Positions 31,888 through 40,030 of a DNA stretch of 64,000 nucleotides are shown one piece after another. The translations under genes were made by a program, and so were the position numbers. The DNA is from Candidatus Poseidoniia archaeon (GTDB taxonomy: Archaea > Thermoplasmatota > Poseidoniia > MGIII > CG-Epi1): contig JASMLC010000007.1 of the NCBI GenBank assembly GCA_030748895.1, forward strand, positions 1 through 64,000, read 5' to 3'. Every line of letters starts with the position of its first letter. Positions within the stretch are counted from its first letter, which is position 1. The notes under the pieces are model-generated. The model was not told where the DNA came from. It was given only the letters and a program-made list of their open reading frames with translations, and did no database searches.

Positions 31888-32726
31888 GCCGCCAGGAGCA
31901 CCTTCAGGAGATCCTGGCAGTAAATCATTCCAGTCAACTTCCCTTCAGCGTCAACCAGCGGGACTTGCCCATAATCTCTATCGAGCATAATCTGGGCAAC
32001 ACCACTAGCTGGGCTACGATAGAAAGCAGTCACCACATCCGTAACCATGATTTCCTCCACTGGAACATCAGGCAGGAACAATCGCCTCTCAGAGTGATAG
32101 ACGCGCATTATGTCACGCAATCCATCCCAGGACCAGGGGTCCTCGTCAGCCGCCAACCCTATTTCGGAAACCGACACCCCCTCACTAACGTCGGTCGCGT
32201 CAAACAGATCGCGGTCGGTGACAATTCCACACAGCAGCCCGCGCTCGCCCAGCACCGGCATCGCGCGGGCGCCCGAGAGCCGCATGATGCGCAGCGCAGC
32301 GCCGAGAGGAGTCGATCTGTGGAGTGGGACGCAGCCGCCAGCGAGACAATCCTGGACAGTCACATCTCCATTCGCCGCGACCAGTGGGAGCAGGTTAGTA
32401 GGGGTGACTATACCCACGACTCCTCCCTTCTCAACGACCGGGAGATGGTTGAACCCCCGCTCCAGAAACTTATACGCCGCTGACAACACAGTAGAATTCG
32501 GTGTCACAGTCACGACATCTGAAGTCATAATCATCGCTATTTGCTCCTCACCGGTGTTGTTGAAAATATCATTCCGGGATACAATCCCGGCTAGCTCCAT
32601 AGTATCTTCCTTGACAACCGGAACGCCCGAAACGTGATGCTTAATCATCAGGTGCAGCACATCGGTGCGGTTACCCGGCACCTCAGCGCAGATGACCGGG
32701 CTCGTCATTACCTGTCTTATCCGCAT
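31884..32726 (-). CDS. Four-CBS-domain (double Bateman) protein
   Basis: 280 residues made of four CBS motifs, at about residues 7-55, 65-115, 125-175 and 225-280 (RQVMTSPVICAEV; MIMTSDVVTVTP; VQDCLAGGCVPL; EIMVTDVVTAFY). CBS pairs bind adenosyl ligands such as AMP, ATP or SAM, so this is a likely energy or nucleotide sensor. No enzyme domain is fused. Co-transcribed with prs, an amidohydrolase and glyS, it might sense purine or PRPP status; inferred from context only. Confidence 0.9.
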   Translation of the reverse strand: MRIRQVMTSPVICAEVPGNRTDVLHLMIKHHVSGVPVVKEDTMELAGIVSRNDIFNNTGEEQIAMIMTSDVVTVTPNSTVLSAAYKFLERGFNHLPVVEKGGVVGIVTPTNLLPLVAANGDVTVQDCLAGGCVPLHRSTPLGAALRIMRLSGARAMPVLGERGLLCGIVTDRDLFDATDVSEGVSVSEIGLAADEDPWSWDGLRDIMRVYHSERRLFLPDVPVEEIMVTDVVTAFYRSPASGVAQIMLDRDYGQVPLVDAEGKLTGMIYCQDLLKVLLAA

Positions 32727-33733
32727 ACATACCTCAGTTTCAGCACCCTCGCCCGCGCGTCGAATACAGCCTCCAGCGGGTCAGCCCTGTGCTGCGAAAC
32801 CAGTATCCTCCCTGCCGGCAGGGGACTGCTCCGGTCGCACTTTCCTGCCTTCTTAAGGGTTTCATCCAACCCCCCCCAGGCTATTTGCAGTAGCGTTTCC
32901 GGCGCCACGTTCGGGAACGCCTCGCGGCAGAAGCGCAACTCCGCCAGCATATCGAGAGTGCAAAGCATCCCATTATCAGTTCCCAACCCGACGTCAACCC
33001 CCAGCGCCAGCAGCTCCGCCAGCGGCGGCCGCAGCCCGAAGCGGGCGTTGCTGCGCGAGCAGGCGACGACGCCGACGCCGGCATCGGCGATGGCGCGCAA
33101 GTCCTCTCGCGTAGCGTGGCAGAGGTGCACCAGTATATCTGGTTCCAGCTCCAGCATCTGCGCGACCGATTCGCGCTCGCCCTCGGAGAAGTGGAGCGCG
33201 ACGAGACCACCAGCGACGCGCGCTTCGATTGCCATGCGGCGTCCCTCACCCGGCCTCATGTCCGCGAGTCCCGGCAGCCCCGCATGGCGATCCGGCAGCG
33301 GCCGCCCCCCGACGGCGCGGCCGAACGGAATTACCTGTGGCGCTCCCTCCTCGACGCCCCAGCCAGCGTCCGCGGCGCCCTGCACCAGTTGCGCGAGACC
33401 AGCTTCACCCCCCTCGCGGAAGTCGAGCAGCAGCGCGGTGCCGCTGGCGGCCGCTTCGCGCAGCCCGGCCGCAATCGAGGCGGGCACGCCCCCCGTCTCG
33501 AGCCAGCGATGTTTGAAGCCGCCCGGGCAGACCAGCTCCGCCAGCGGCGCGTCGGGCGCCTCGTCGCGCGCCAGCGTGTCGCCGAGGTGCGCATGGCAGT
33601 TGCGGAACGGTGGCAGGATGAGGCCTTCCAGCACGTCGCCGTGGGGGGGTCCCTCACCTTCGTCGCCGCTGTTGGGGTCGAACCAACCCTCGACAAAACC
33701 GTCCTGCGTCAGAAGCGGGCCGGCCCAGAGCAT
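32717..33733 (-). CDS. Metal-dependent amidohydrolase/deaminase family protein
   Basis: 338 residues with a short N-terminal composite domain and a TIM-barrel core. Metal ligands: PPFRNCHAHLGD (HxH), VALHFSEGE, DILVHLCHATRED and VGLGTDNGM (final Asp). The pattern fits the COG0402/SsnA-like deaminase and chlorohydrolase branch, which acts on nucleobases or related rings. Substrate unknown. Coupled to prs upstream (TGATG) and overlapping the CBS gene by 10 nt, so a role in nucleotide salvage or damage clearance is plausible. Confidence 0.82.
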   Translation of the reverse strand: MLWAGPLLTQDGFVEGWFDPNSGDEGEGPPHGDVLEGLILPPFRNCHAHLGDTLARDEAPDAPLAELVCPGGFKHRWLETGGVPASIAAGLREAAASGTALLLDFREGGEAGLAQLVQGAADAGWGVEEGAPQVIPFGRAVGGRPLPDRHAGLPGLADMRPGEGRRMAIEARVAGGLVALHFSEGERESVAQMLELEPDILVHLCHATREDLRAIADAGVGVVACSRSNARFGLRPPLAELLALGVDVGLGTDNGMLCTLDMLAELRFCREAFPNVAPETLLQIAWGGLDETLKKAGKCDRSSPLPAGRILVSQHRADPLEAVFDARARVLKLRYVCG

Positions 33734-34575
33734 CAGAGCGCGGCGGCGATGGCGGGCGCGACCGAGTAGCGGGTGTACACTCCTTCCAGCGTGTCAGAGC
33801 TGAGGATGTCGTCGCAGACGCGCAGCCGGTTGGCAGCATCTTCGATGAACTGCCCGTGGGTGCACGCCGCGAGCACCTGGCTGGCGCCCCAGTCCTTGAG
33901 GAGTAGCGCCGACGACGCAATCGTCCCACCGGTGGAGATAATGTCGTCGAGTATCACGACAGTCTGCCCCTTCACCGAAACCCTGCCCGAGTTGGTCTCG
34001 ACTGTGCGGTCGTCCAGCCGGGTTTTCGACATCACGTGCAGCGGCGCCTTCAGCTCTTTGGCGGCGATCGAGCACCGCTCGCGCGCCCCCTCGTCGGGCG
34101 CGACGACCAGTCCGGGCGAGAAACCTTTCAGGTAGTGGACTACCTCGCGCAACCCGTCGATATCTTCGGCCGGGCAGCCGAAAAAGTCGAGCACCTCCGG
34201 CGTGTGGACCGAGACCGTCAGGACGCGGTCGCTACGCATCCCTATGGGGCGCGCTACGGCGCGGGCGGAGATTGCCTCCCCCTCCTGGAAGATGCGCTCC
34301 TGCCGCGCGTAACCCATGTAGGGAATGACGGTAGTCACCGACGCGGCGCCAGCCTCGTGGATGGCCTCGAGCAGCAGCAGTAGCTCGACGATTTTCTCGT
34401 CAGGGAAGGTATTCTGGATGACTACTACGTCGCGTCCGCTCACCTGCCGCAGGATGCGGACGTAGCGTTCCCCGTCGGGATACGCCTTGTTTACGACGCC
34501 ACAGAATTCGGCGCCAGTTTCCTGCGCTAGGGCGACCCCGAGCCGCTGGTGGGTGGAGCCGCTGATGATGAACAT
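33733..34575 (-). CDS. prs: Ribose-phosphate pyrophosphokinase
   Basis: 280 residues, the short archaeal form. DGERYVRI and IPYMGYARQERIFQEGE form the ATP/flexible loop, VSVHTPEVLDFF follows, VAPDEGARER is next, and the PRPP loop is VVILDDIISTGGTI. It makes PRPP from ribose-5-phosphate and ATP for purine, pyrimidine, His and Trp synthesis. First gene of an operon with the amidohydrolase, CBS protein and glyS. Confidence 0.95.
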   Translation of the reverse strand: MFIISGSTHQRLGVALAQETGAEFCGVVNKAYPDGERYVRILRQVSGRDVVVIQNTFPDEKIVELLLLLEAIHEAGAASVTTVIPYMGYARQERIFQEGEAISARAVARPIGMRSDRVLTVSVHTPEVLDFFGCPAEDIDGLREVVHYLKGFSPGLVVAPDEGARERCSIAAKELKAPLHVMSKTRLDDRTVETNSGRVSVKGQTVVILDDIISTGGTIASSALLLKDWGASQVLAACTHGQFIEDAANRLRVCDDILSSDTLEGVYTRYSVAPAIAAAL

Positions 34576-34614
34576 CGCGCTGCGATTCGGGGGTGCCTAA
34601 TACCGCTTTGTGGC

Positions 34615-35625
34615 CTAAAATTCCTGCTGGCAGTAGTAGCGGAACATGCGCGTCCCGACCGGCGCATCAGGCTGCCGCGCGCGCACCTCGTCAGCACTGA
34701 TACGGCCGGTCGCGAGCTGTAGCGCCAGCCAGGGCGGGCACCAGTTTTCAGAGTAGATGAATGTCGAGACGCGTGGGTTGATTTCCATCAGCACCCCGCC
34801 GCGAGTGGAGATGTCGACGCACCAGTCGAGCGGAATATGGCGCAGCACCTCAGCACCATACGCGAGCAATTCCGGCGCCTCGAACATCTCGAATCCCATT
34901 GCCAGCCCCGAGGCGTAGTTGAGCCGCCGCTTGACAGTTCCGAGCAGTACTTCGCCGCCGCGCGCAACGGGGTCGATTTTATGTTCCTCGCCTTCGAGAT
35001 ATTCCATCACCAGCAGCGGCGGGATTTCACGCTCGCCAACAGTCGTGCGCAGCTCCTGTAGTGAGATGTAGCGCGCGAAGGGCCGCCCCTCGAAGAGCAG
35101 CTCGTAGCGGTCAGCATGCTCGGTCAGCACCCGCACGCCGCGCGAGCCCTTGCCGCGCGGCGGCTTGAAAACCACATCGCGCTCCGGGAATCCCAGCGTC
35201 GCAGCGGCCGCCTCGAGCTCCGCCAGCGTGTGGACCAATTTGTAGCGTGGTAGTTCCATTTTGCCCTTCAGGGCTTCGTACATCGCGAATTTGTCCTCGC
35301 ACGCGGCGACCCATTTGTGTGGCGATGCAAGCAGCGTCGCCACACCCTCGAAGCGGTCCGCAGCCGCGGAAAGCTCAAACATCTCCCACGAAGTCTGTGG
35401 AAATACAACCTCGGCCTCCCAGCGCTGCGCCAGTTCGACGACGGCGTCGACGTAGCCCGCCTCGTGCGCCCACGGCGCCTGCGCGAAGTCGTCACAGAGC
35501 CAGCGGCCAATCGCCTGACGGGAAGCGTCAGTGCCGCCAATCCAGAGTTCGGGTGACTGCCGTTTCAGGCTGGTAATCAGCGCGTGCGCGCCGGGGCAGC
35601 CAACCCCAGTCAGCAGGATTCGCAT
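34615..35625 (-). CDS. ATP-grasp enzyme (carboxylate-amine ligase-like)
   Basis: 336 residues. An N-terminal pre-ATP-grasp Rossmann part (MRILLTGVGCPGAHALI) is followed by the ATP-grasp core: DVVFKPPRGKGSRGVRVL, LVMEYLEGEEHKIDPVARGG, and metal-binding GVLMEINPRVSTF. Similar to the CarB-like proteins that occur in surface-polysaccharide loci; substrate unknown. It lies downstream of a glycosyltransferase and a PIG-L deacetylase on the same strand, so it may ligate an amino acid or acid to a glycan or lipid precursor. Confidence 0.82.
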   Translation of the reverse strand: MRILLTGVGCPGAHALITSLKRQSPELWIGGTDASRQAIGRWLCDDFAQAPWAHEAGYVDAVVELAQRWEAEVVFPQTSWEMFELSAAADRFEGVATLLASPHKWVAACEDKFAMYEALKGKMELPRYKLVHTLAELEAAAATLGFPERDVVFKPPRGKGSRGVRVLTEHADRYELLFEGRPFARYISLQELRTTVGEREIPPLLVMEYLEGEEHKIDPVARGGEVLLGTVKRRLNYASGLAMGFEMFEAPELLAYGAEVLRHIPLDWCVDISTRGGVLMEINPRVSTFIYSENWCPPWLALQLATGRISADEVRARQPDAPVGTRMFRYYCQQEF

Positions 35626-35650
35626 CGTGACTCCATTACCGGTGGGTTAT

Positions 35651-36799
35651 TCACGGCACCTCCGGCGCCGCCAGCAGTCCCGCGTAGAGCGCCAGCAGTC
35701 GCTCTTCCATGCGGTCCCAGCAGTATTGGGCGCGCCACGCGGCGGCCCCGCGCGCGCCCATTTCGTGTCGCAATTCTGCGTCGCCCACCAGCTTGTGCAA
35801 CGGTGCCAGCCAGTCATCGGCGACCAGCCCGCAGCGGTGCCGCTCGACGATGGCGCGCCGCGCCTCGTAGGGGCCGACGACCGCCGGGATGGAGTACGCC
35901 ATCGCGTCGAGCAGCTTCTTCGGGACGGCGGCATGCCGCAGCGGCTCGGCGACGTAATGCCCTACGAGCAGCAGGTCGCAGGCGCGGTAGCAATCGCCCA
36001 TGCGGTCGTACGCCAGCGGACCGGCGAAGACAGCCTTGGCGCCCACTCTGGCGGCGTACGCTTCGAGCCGCTCCTGTAGTCCGGCGTAGCCGGCGCGCCC
36101 CTTCGGCGGGCCACCGACGACCAACAGTGTCGCCTCCGGGACTTGCGCGACGGCGTCGAGCAGCTGCTCGATAATTCGCCGCCGCAGCGCGCCTATATAG
36201 CCCGCGACGACCCCCCCGAGCCCCAGCTTCGCGTGCAGGTCTTCCCCCGCGGGCGCCTCGACGACCACCAGCGGCTCGGAATTGTAGAGCACTTCCGCCC
36301 CACCGAGCCGCTTTGCCAGCTCGGGCGAGACGGTCACGACCGTATCGGCGCGCGGCAGCCAGCGGCGCTGCTGCCAGCCGAACCAGGCGCCGAGCGCCGC
36401 ACCCTGCACTCGCTCCAGCAGTGGCCAGTCCTCATGCGCGTCAAAGATGACTTTCGCGTCGCACTCCTCTGCTGCCCGGCAGGCGGCCGGCAGCGTCTCC
36501 AGATCATGCGCGTGCACCACCGCCGGCAGCTCATCGGCGGCCGCCTCGGCCAGTTGCCGCATCGCACTGCGGAACGCCAACATGCGCCCCGGCAGCCAGC
36601 TGTCGAGCGACGCGAAGATGCGTCGCACGCGGACACCGTCACGGATTTCCTCGGCCGGCAGCGAATCGTCGCGCCGCGCCCAGCAGAAAACAGTCACTTC
36701 GTAGCCTGCGCCAATGAGCGAGAGTGCCTCGCGCCAGACGCGGGTGTCGACGGTCGGCTCGAGCAGGTCGTGCCCCAGCAGCATCGCGACCCGGCTCAC
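35651..36799 (-). CDS. Glycosyltransferase family 4
   Basis: 382 residues, GT-B fold, no TM segments. N-terminal MLLGHDLLEPTVDTRVWREA and VHAHDLETLPA are acceptor-side motifs. The C-terminal half has LLVVGGPPKGRAGY, GPLAYDRMGDCYRACD and VPKKLLDAMAYSIPAVVG, where the family's E-x7-E is replaced by a K-rich variant. It uses nucleotide sugars (the epimerase near 5 kb would supply one type) to build a surface or lipid glycan. Its start overlaps the PIG-L stop (ATGA). Confidence 0.86.
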   Translation of the reverse strand: MSRVAMLLGHDLLEPTVDTRVWREALSLIGAGYEVTVFCWARRDDSLPAEEIRDGVRVRRIFASLDSWLPGRMLAFRSAMRQLAEAAADELPAVVHAHDLETLPAACRAAEECDAKVIFDAHEDWPLLERVQGAALGAWFGWQQRRWLPRADTVVTVSPELAKRLGGAEVLYNSEPLVVVEAPAGEDLHAKLGLGGVVAGYIGALRRRIIEQLLDAVAQVPEATLLVVGGPPKGRAGYAGLQERLEAYAARVGAKAVFAGPLAYDRMGDCYRACDLLLVGHYVAEPLRHAAVPKKLLDAMAYSIPAVVGPYEARRAIVERHRCGLVADDWLAPLHKLVGDAELRHEMGARGAAAWRAQYCWDRMEERLLALYAGLLAAPEVP

Positions 36800-37566
36800 A
36801 GCATGCCGTCCAGCCGCACCTTCAGCGTCTCGAAGCCTTCGGCATACGGCACCGCGAGCTGGACTCCGCGCATGCGGACTACGGAACGGAAGAACTTGGG
36901 GTCGAAGTAGGGGTTGTGTTTTTGGCTGTCGTAGCAGTCGAGCGCCTTGAGCTTCTTGCGCACGTGCCGCTCCTCGAGCGAGATGAAGCAGTTGAGCTCG
37001 ATTTCGAGATTATTCCACGGCAGCTCGTAGCCGAGCAGCGTGCAATTCCGGAAGGTGCGTAGCGCCTCGGCGGTCACGACGCCATGGTCCTGGTGGATGT
37101 CAGTCGTCGCCGGCGTAAACACGAGTTCGTAGCTGCGCAGGCACGAATGGTCGCAGAGTGCCTGCAGTATTTCCTGCCGGTCGCGCGGAAACTGGCGGGT
37201 GTAGAAATCAAGGATTTCATGCGTGACGCCCAGGATTTTTCCCGACGCCGCAGCTTCGTCGGCCAGGTCGGGATACCGCTCGGCGACCGCGCTGAAGTAG
37301 ATGACGTGCACCGACCAGCCGCGCTCGACCAGCTTGGCGATGGTCCCGCCGCACCCCAGTTCGGCGTCGTCGGTGTGCGGGCTCAGCACCAGCGCGCGGC
37401 GCGACTCGCCCGCGCCGACCTTGTCGGAAATCGCTTCACGCACCAGCTCGCTGACCGGCCGCCCCTGTTCGGCGGCCGAAGTTTTGAGCGCTGCCCAGTC
37501 GTCGCCGTGCGCTGCGGTAATCGAGAGCAGGAACTGCGCCGGCCTGTTCTCTTTCTTCCAGGCCAT
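36796..37566 (-). CDS. PIG-L/LmbE-type deacetylase with N-terminal ribbon-helix-helix-like segment
   Basis: 256 residues from the ATG at 37566, about 26 nt from the palindromic TATA box; an upstream TTG is unlikely. Residues 56-256 form a PIG-L fold with LSPHTDDAELGCGGTI and TTDIHQDHGVV as the zinc and catalytic motifs (the usual HPDDE is HTDDAE here). It likely removes N-acetyl groups from GlcNAc-like conjugates. Residues ~10-50 (AQFLLSITAAHGDDWAAL, GRPVSELVREAISDKV) look like a ribbon-helix-helix unit, unusual for this family and maybe dimerising or DNA-binding. Operon with GT4. Confidence 0.82.
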   Translation of the reverse strand: MAWKKENRPAQFLLSITAAHGDDWAALKTSAAEQGRPVSELVREAISDKVGAGESRRALVLSPHTDDAELGCGGTIAKLVERGWSVHVIYFSAVAERYPDLADEAAASGKILGVTHEILDFYTRQFPRDRQEILQALCDHSCLRSYELVFTPATTDIHQDHGVVTAEALRTFRNCTLLGYELPWNNLEIELNCFISLEERHVRKKLKALDCYDSQKHNPYFDPKFFRSVVRMRGVQLAVPYAEGFETLKVRLDGML

Positions 37567-37587
37567 TACTATAGTCTTGCACAATTG

Positions 37588-37597
37588 GTTATATAAC
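37588..37597. promoter_or_regulatory. Perfectly palindromic TATA box shared by PIG-L and methyltransferase genes
   Basis: GTTATATAAC reads the same on both strands. Its centre is about 26 nt from the PIG-L ATG (minus) and 22 nt from the methyltransferase GTG (plus), the spacing for leaderless transcripts in both directions. The 48-nt intergenic region has no other TATA candidate. Confidence 0.6.
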
Positions 37598-37614
37598 TAT
37601 ACCGCTACCGCGTC

Positions 37615-38196
37615 GTGAACCTTCGCAAGGACGGCCGCGTCTACGAGCCGGCCGAAGACAGCTGGCTGCTCTGCGCCACACTCGAGCGCGCGGCGACGCG
37701 CTTCCCCGAGCTGCGCGGCGCTGTCCTGGAAGTGGGCACCGGCAGCGGCATCGTCGCGCTCACGCTCGCCGCGCTCGGGGGAGTGGTCACCGCGACCGAC
37801 CTGAACCCGCACGCCATCGCGCTGGCGCGGCGGAACGCCCGGGTGGCAGGGCACCACATCGAGTTCTTGCAAGGCGACCTGTTCGAGCCGGTCGGCGACC
37901 GCCGCTTCGATGCCATTGTCTGCAACCCGCCCTACCTGCCGCCGGGCGGCGAATACGACGACCGCTGGCTGGCGCTGGCGGTCGAGGGCGGCCCGACCGG
38001 CGCCGAGTTCACACACCGCCTGCTCGCCGGGGCGCCGCGCCACCTCCGCCCGGACGGCGGCGTCTGGCTGCTGCTCTCAAGCGCGATGGGCGAGCTGCCG
38101 GGAGGGTGGGAGCGCGAGGCGTTCGGGGAGCAGGATTTCGAAGGCGAAATCCTGCGGGTGGAGAGGCTTTCGCTCGCCCGCTCCGTTTCCGGTTGA
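37615..38196 (+). CDS. HemK/PrmC-like N5-glutamine or related methyltransferase (archaeal Mtq2 type)
   Basis: 193 residues, a single class I methyltransferase domain. The N terminus VYEPAEDSWLL and motif I VLEVGTGSGIVAL bind SAM. ATDLNPHAIALARRNA gives motif II, and FDAIVCNPPYLPP is the NPPY signature for Gln/Asn or N-methylation. The short form without the PrmC N-terminal domain matches archaeal/eukaryotic Mtq2, which methylates the GGQ of release factor aRF1 with Trm112. Substrate is inferred from the family. GTG start 18 nt after the shared TATA box. Confidence 0.88.
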   Translation: MNLRKDGRVYEPAEDSWLLCATLERAATRFPELRGAVLEVGTGSGIVALTLAALGGVVTATDLNPHAIALARRNARVAGHHIEFLQGDLFEPVGDRRFDAIVCNPPYLPPGGEYDDRWLALAVEGGPTGAEFTHRLLAGAPRHLRPDGGVWLLLSSAMGELPGGWEREAFGEQDFEGEILRVERLSLARSVSG

Positions 38197-38217
38197 TTTA
38201 ATCGCGCCGCGCCCCGG

Positions 38218-38868
38218 CTACTCGTGCTCGGCTTCCAGCCGCCCGAAGCGCAGCTGCGGCAGCGCGCTCGCCAGCTTCAGCCCGCGCAGCAGGATCTGGC
38301 CGAACGGCAGCGCCATCACCGAGTAGATGACAATCCAGTGCGGCAGGAACCAGAGCCGCTCCTGCAATTCCCAGTGGGGTTCCCACGGCAGCGAGAGTGC
38401 CTGCACCGGCAGTCCCGCCGTGAACTCGTAGAGCCACATGATGATCGGAATCGCAATCAGCATTGTGAAGACCATCGGGCGCATCTGGTTGGACATCATC
38501 CCCGACTGGAGCATCAGGATTTCAGGTTGCATCTTCATCAATTTCTGCACCCGCGCCTGCTGCCCCTCCTTCCGCGCGTCGCTCAGCGCCTTGTTGTAGG
38601 CCTGCATCTTGAGTTGTACCTCGGCCATCTGTTGCCAGTCGACCAGCAGGTGGCGGATGGCGGTCGTGCCGCCAATCATTATCATTCCCGCCAGCAGGAT
38701 TGTGACCGCCGGGTAGGCGCCGCCGAAGCCGATGCGTGGCTCGAGCAGCGTCTCGGCCACGTCACCCATCGTTACGCGCAGCCCGGGATTGATGATGATG
38801 TAGAGCATCAGGAACATGGTCAGGAACATGCCGCCCATCGCCGGGGGCTGCTGCTGCTCGTCGCTCAC
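38218..38868 (-). CDS. DUF106 membrane protein (EMC3/TMCO1, YidC-like insertase family)
   Basis: 216 residues with three main TM segments: MFLTMFLMLYIIINPG near the N terminus, then two after a cytoplasmic coiled coil (QLKMQAYNKALSDARKEGQQ, VQKLMKMQPEILML). This is the layout of archaeal DUF106 proteins, related to EMC3 and YidC/Oxa1, which help insert membrane proteins. Its place just after secY and adk is conserved in many archaea and supports the call. Start overlaps the adk stop (ATGA). Confidence 0.9.
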   Translation of the reverse strand: MSDEQQQPPAMGGMFLTMFLMLYIIINPGLRVTMGDVAETLLEPRIGFGGAYPAVTILLAGMIMIGGTTAIRHLLVDWQQMAEVQLKMQAYNKALSDARKEGQQARVQKLMKMQPEILMLQSGMMSNQMRPMVFTMLIAIPIIMWLYEFTAGLPVQALSLPWEPHWELQERLWFLPHWIVIYSVMALPFGQILLRGLKLASALPQLRFGRLEAEHE

Positions 38869-39398
38869 GCGAGCAGGCTCCGGAACTGCGCCACCGCCGC
38901 ATCAACCCCGCCGTCGTGGTTCTCGACGATGGCGACGGTCGCGCCGACCATGACTGCGCCGGCGGCAGCGAAGGCACGGTTGACCGACTGGTGCAGCGCG
39001 ACGTCGTCGGCGTCGCGCTGCCGGGACGCATCCCTGGCACGGCGTCCGGCAATCTCGGCCGGAGTGGCTTCGACCAGCACGATAATCGCCGGCGCCATCG
39101 CGCGCAGCGTCCACTCGGGCAGTCCCGGCATGAACCCCTGCGCGGTGCGAATTGAGGCGTGCGTATCGACGACGACGTCGCCCATCGCCGCAATTCGCTC
39201 GCCCGCCAGCTTCTGCATTCGCTGCTGCGCGTCGACCGGCAGCGTGCGCATCTGGTCGCGGTCGGCGACGCCCTCGGCCTGCGCCACGGCGAACATCTCA
39301 TCGCCGAAATTGACGATTCCGTAGCCCGCTTCGCTGGCGCCAGCCATGACGGTGGACTTGCCCACCCCCGGCACACCGGTAACGACGACGACGCCCAT
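38865..39398 (-). CDS. adkA: Archaeal adenylate kinase
   Basis: 177 residues from the ATG at 39398 (TGATG junction with the acyltransferase stop); an upstream extension is shadow. P-loop GVPGVGKSTVMAGASEAG, then YGIVNFGDEMF (AMP side), TLPVDAQQRMQKLAGERIA, VVVDTHASIRT and VLVEATPAEIAGRR. This is the archaeal AdkA type, distinct from bacterial Adk. It balances ATP, ADP and AMP. Gene order secY-(acyltransferase)-adk-DUF106. Confidence 0.93.
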   Translation of the reverse strand: MGVVVVTGVPGVGKSTVMAGASEAGYGIVNFGDEMFAVAQAEGVADRDQMRTLPVDAQQRMQKLAGERIAAMGDVVVDTHASIRTAQGFMPGLPEWTLRAMAPAIIVLVEATPAEIAGRRARDASRQRDADDVALHQSVNRAFAAAGAVMVGATVAIVENHDGGVDAAVAQFRSLLA

Positions 39399-40030
39399 CA
39401 CTCCCCGAGCCGGTTGGGCTTCTTCAGGTTTTCCGGCAGCTCCGTAATCCGCGCTGGAACGCCGACCGCCATTTTCCATGGCGGCACATCACGTGTCACG
39501 ACCGCGCCGCCGGCGATGAAAGCCCCCTCGCCGATGCTGATGCCGGGCATCAGCGTCGCGTTGGCACCGACGGTCACGTCGTCACCGAGCGTCACCGCCT
39601 CGAGCCGGTAGTCGGTCCGTAGCGGGGTGCGGTCGTTGGTAAGCGTCGCGTTCGGACCGAGAAAGCAGCGGTCGCCGAGGCGCGAGCCGGTGGGAATGTA
39701 GACGCCGGTCTGCAAGCTGCAATAGTCGCCGATGCGGCAGTCGTTGTCGACGGTGACGCCCGTCCCGATAAGGCAGCCGTCGCCAACGGTGGAATCTTCG
39801 CGCACCAGCCAGCCGTGGCCGCTGCGCACGCCGCTGCCGAGCCGCGCGCGTGTGTAGAGCGTCCCGGAGCGCAACGTGCACCTGTCACCGACGGCCGCGC
39901 CGGCGATTTCCGCTTCGCGGTCGCTGCCGAGCAGCGCCAGCTCGTCGCCGGCCGGGTAGCCGATGACGACGTCGGAGTCGAGGAAGCAGCCCTCACCGAT
40001 GGTCGAGCCGCCGATGACGCGAGTCATCAC
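39398..40030 (-). CDS. Left-handed beta-helix (hexapeptide-repeat) acyltransferase
   Basis: 210 residues. Repeats of the form [LIV]-G-x-x consist of GSTIGEGCFLDSDVVIG, AAVGDRCTLRSGT, STVGDGCLIGTGVTV, CRIGDYCSLQTGVYI, and the C-terminal VGANATLMPGISIGEGAFIA that forms the active-site coil. AVGVPARI ends the helix as in sugar O/N-acetyltransferases. It probably acetylates a nucleotide sugar or surface glycan. Unusually it sits between secY and adk, with tight overlap on both sides. Substrate unknown. Confidence 0.9.
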   Translation of the reverse strand: MMTRVIGGSTIGEGCFLDSDVVIGYPAGDELALLGSDREAEIAGAAVGDRCTLRSGTLYTRARLGSGVRSGHGWLVREDSTVGDGCLIGTGVTVDNDCRIGDYCSLQTGVYIPTGSRLGDRCFLGPNATLTNDRTPLRTDYRLEAVTLGDDVTVGANATLMPGISIGEGAFIAGGAVVTRDVPPWKMAVGVPARITELPENLKKPNRLGE

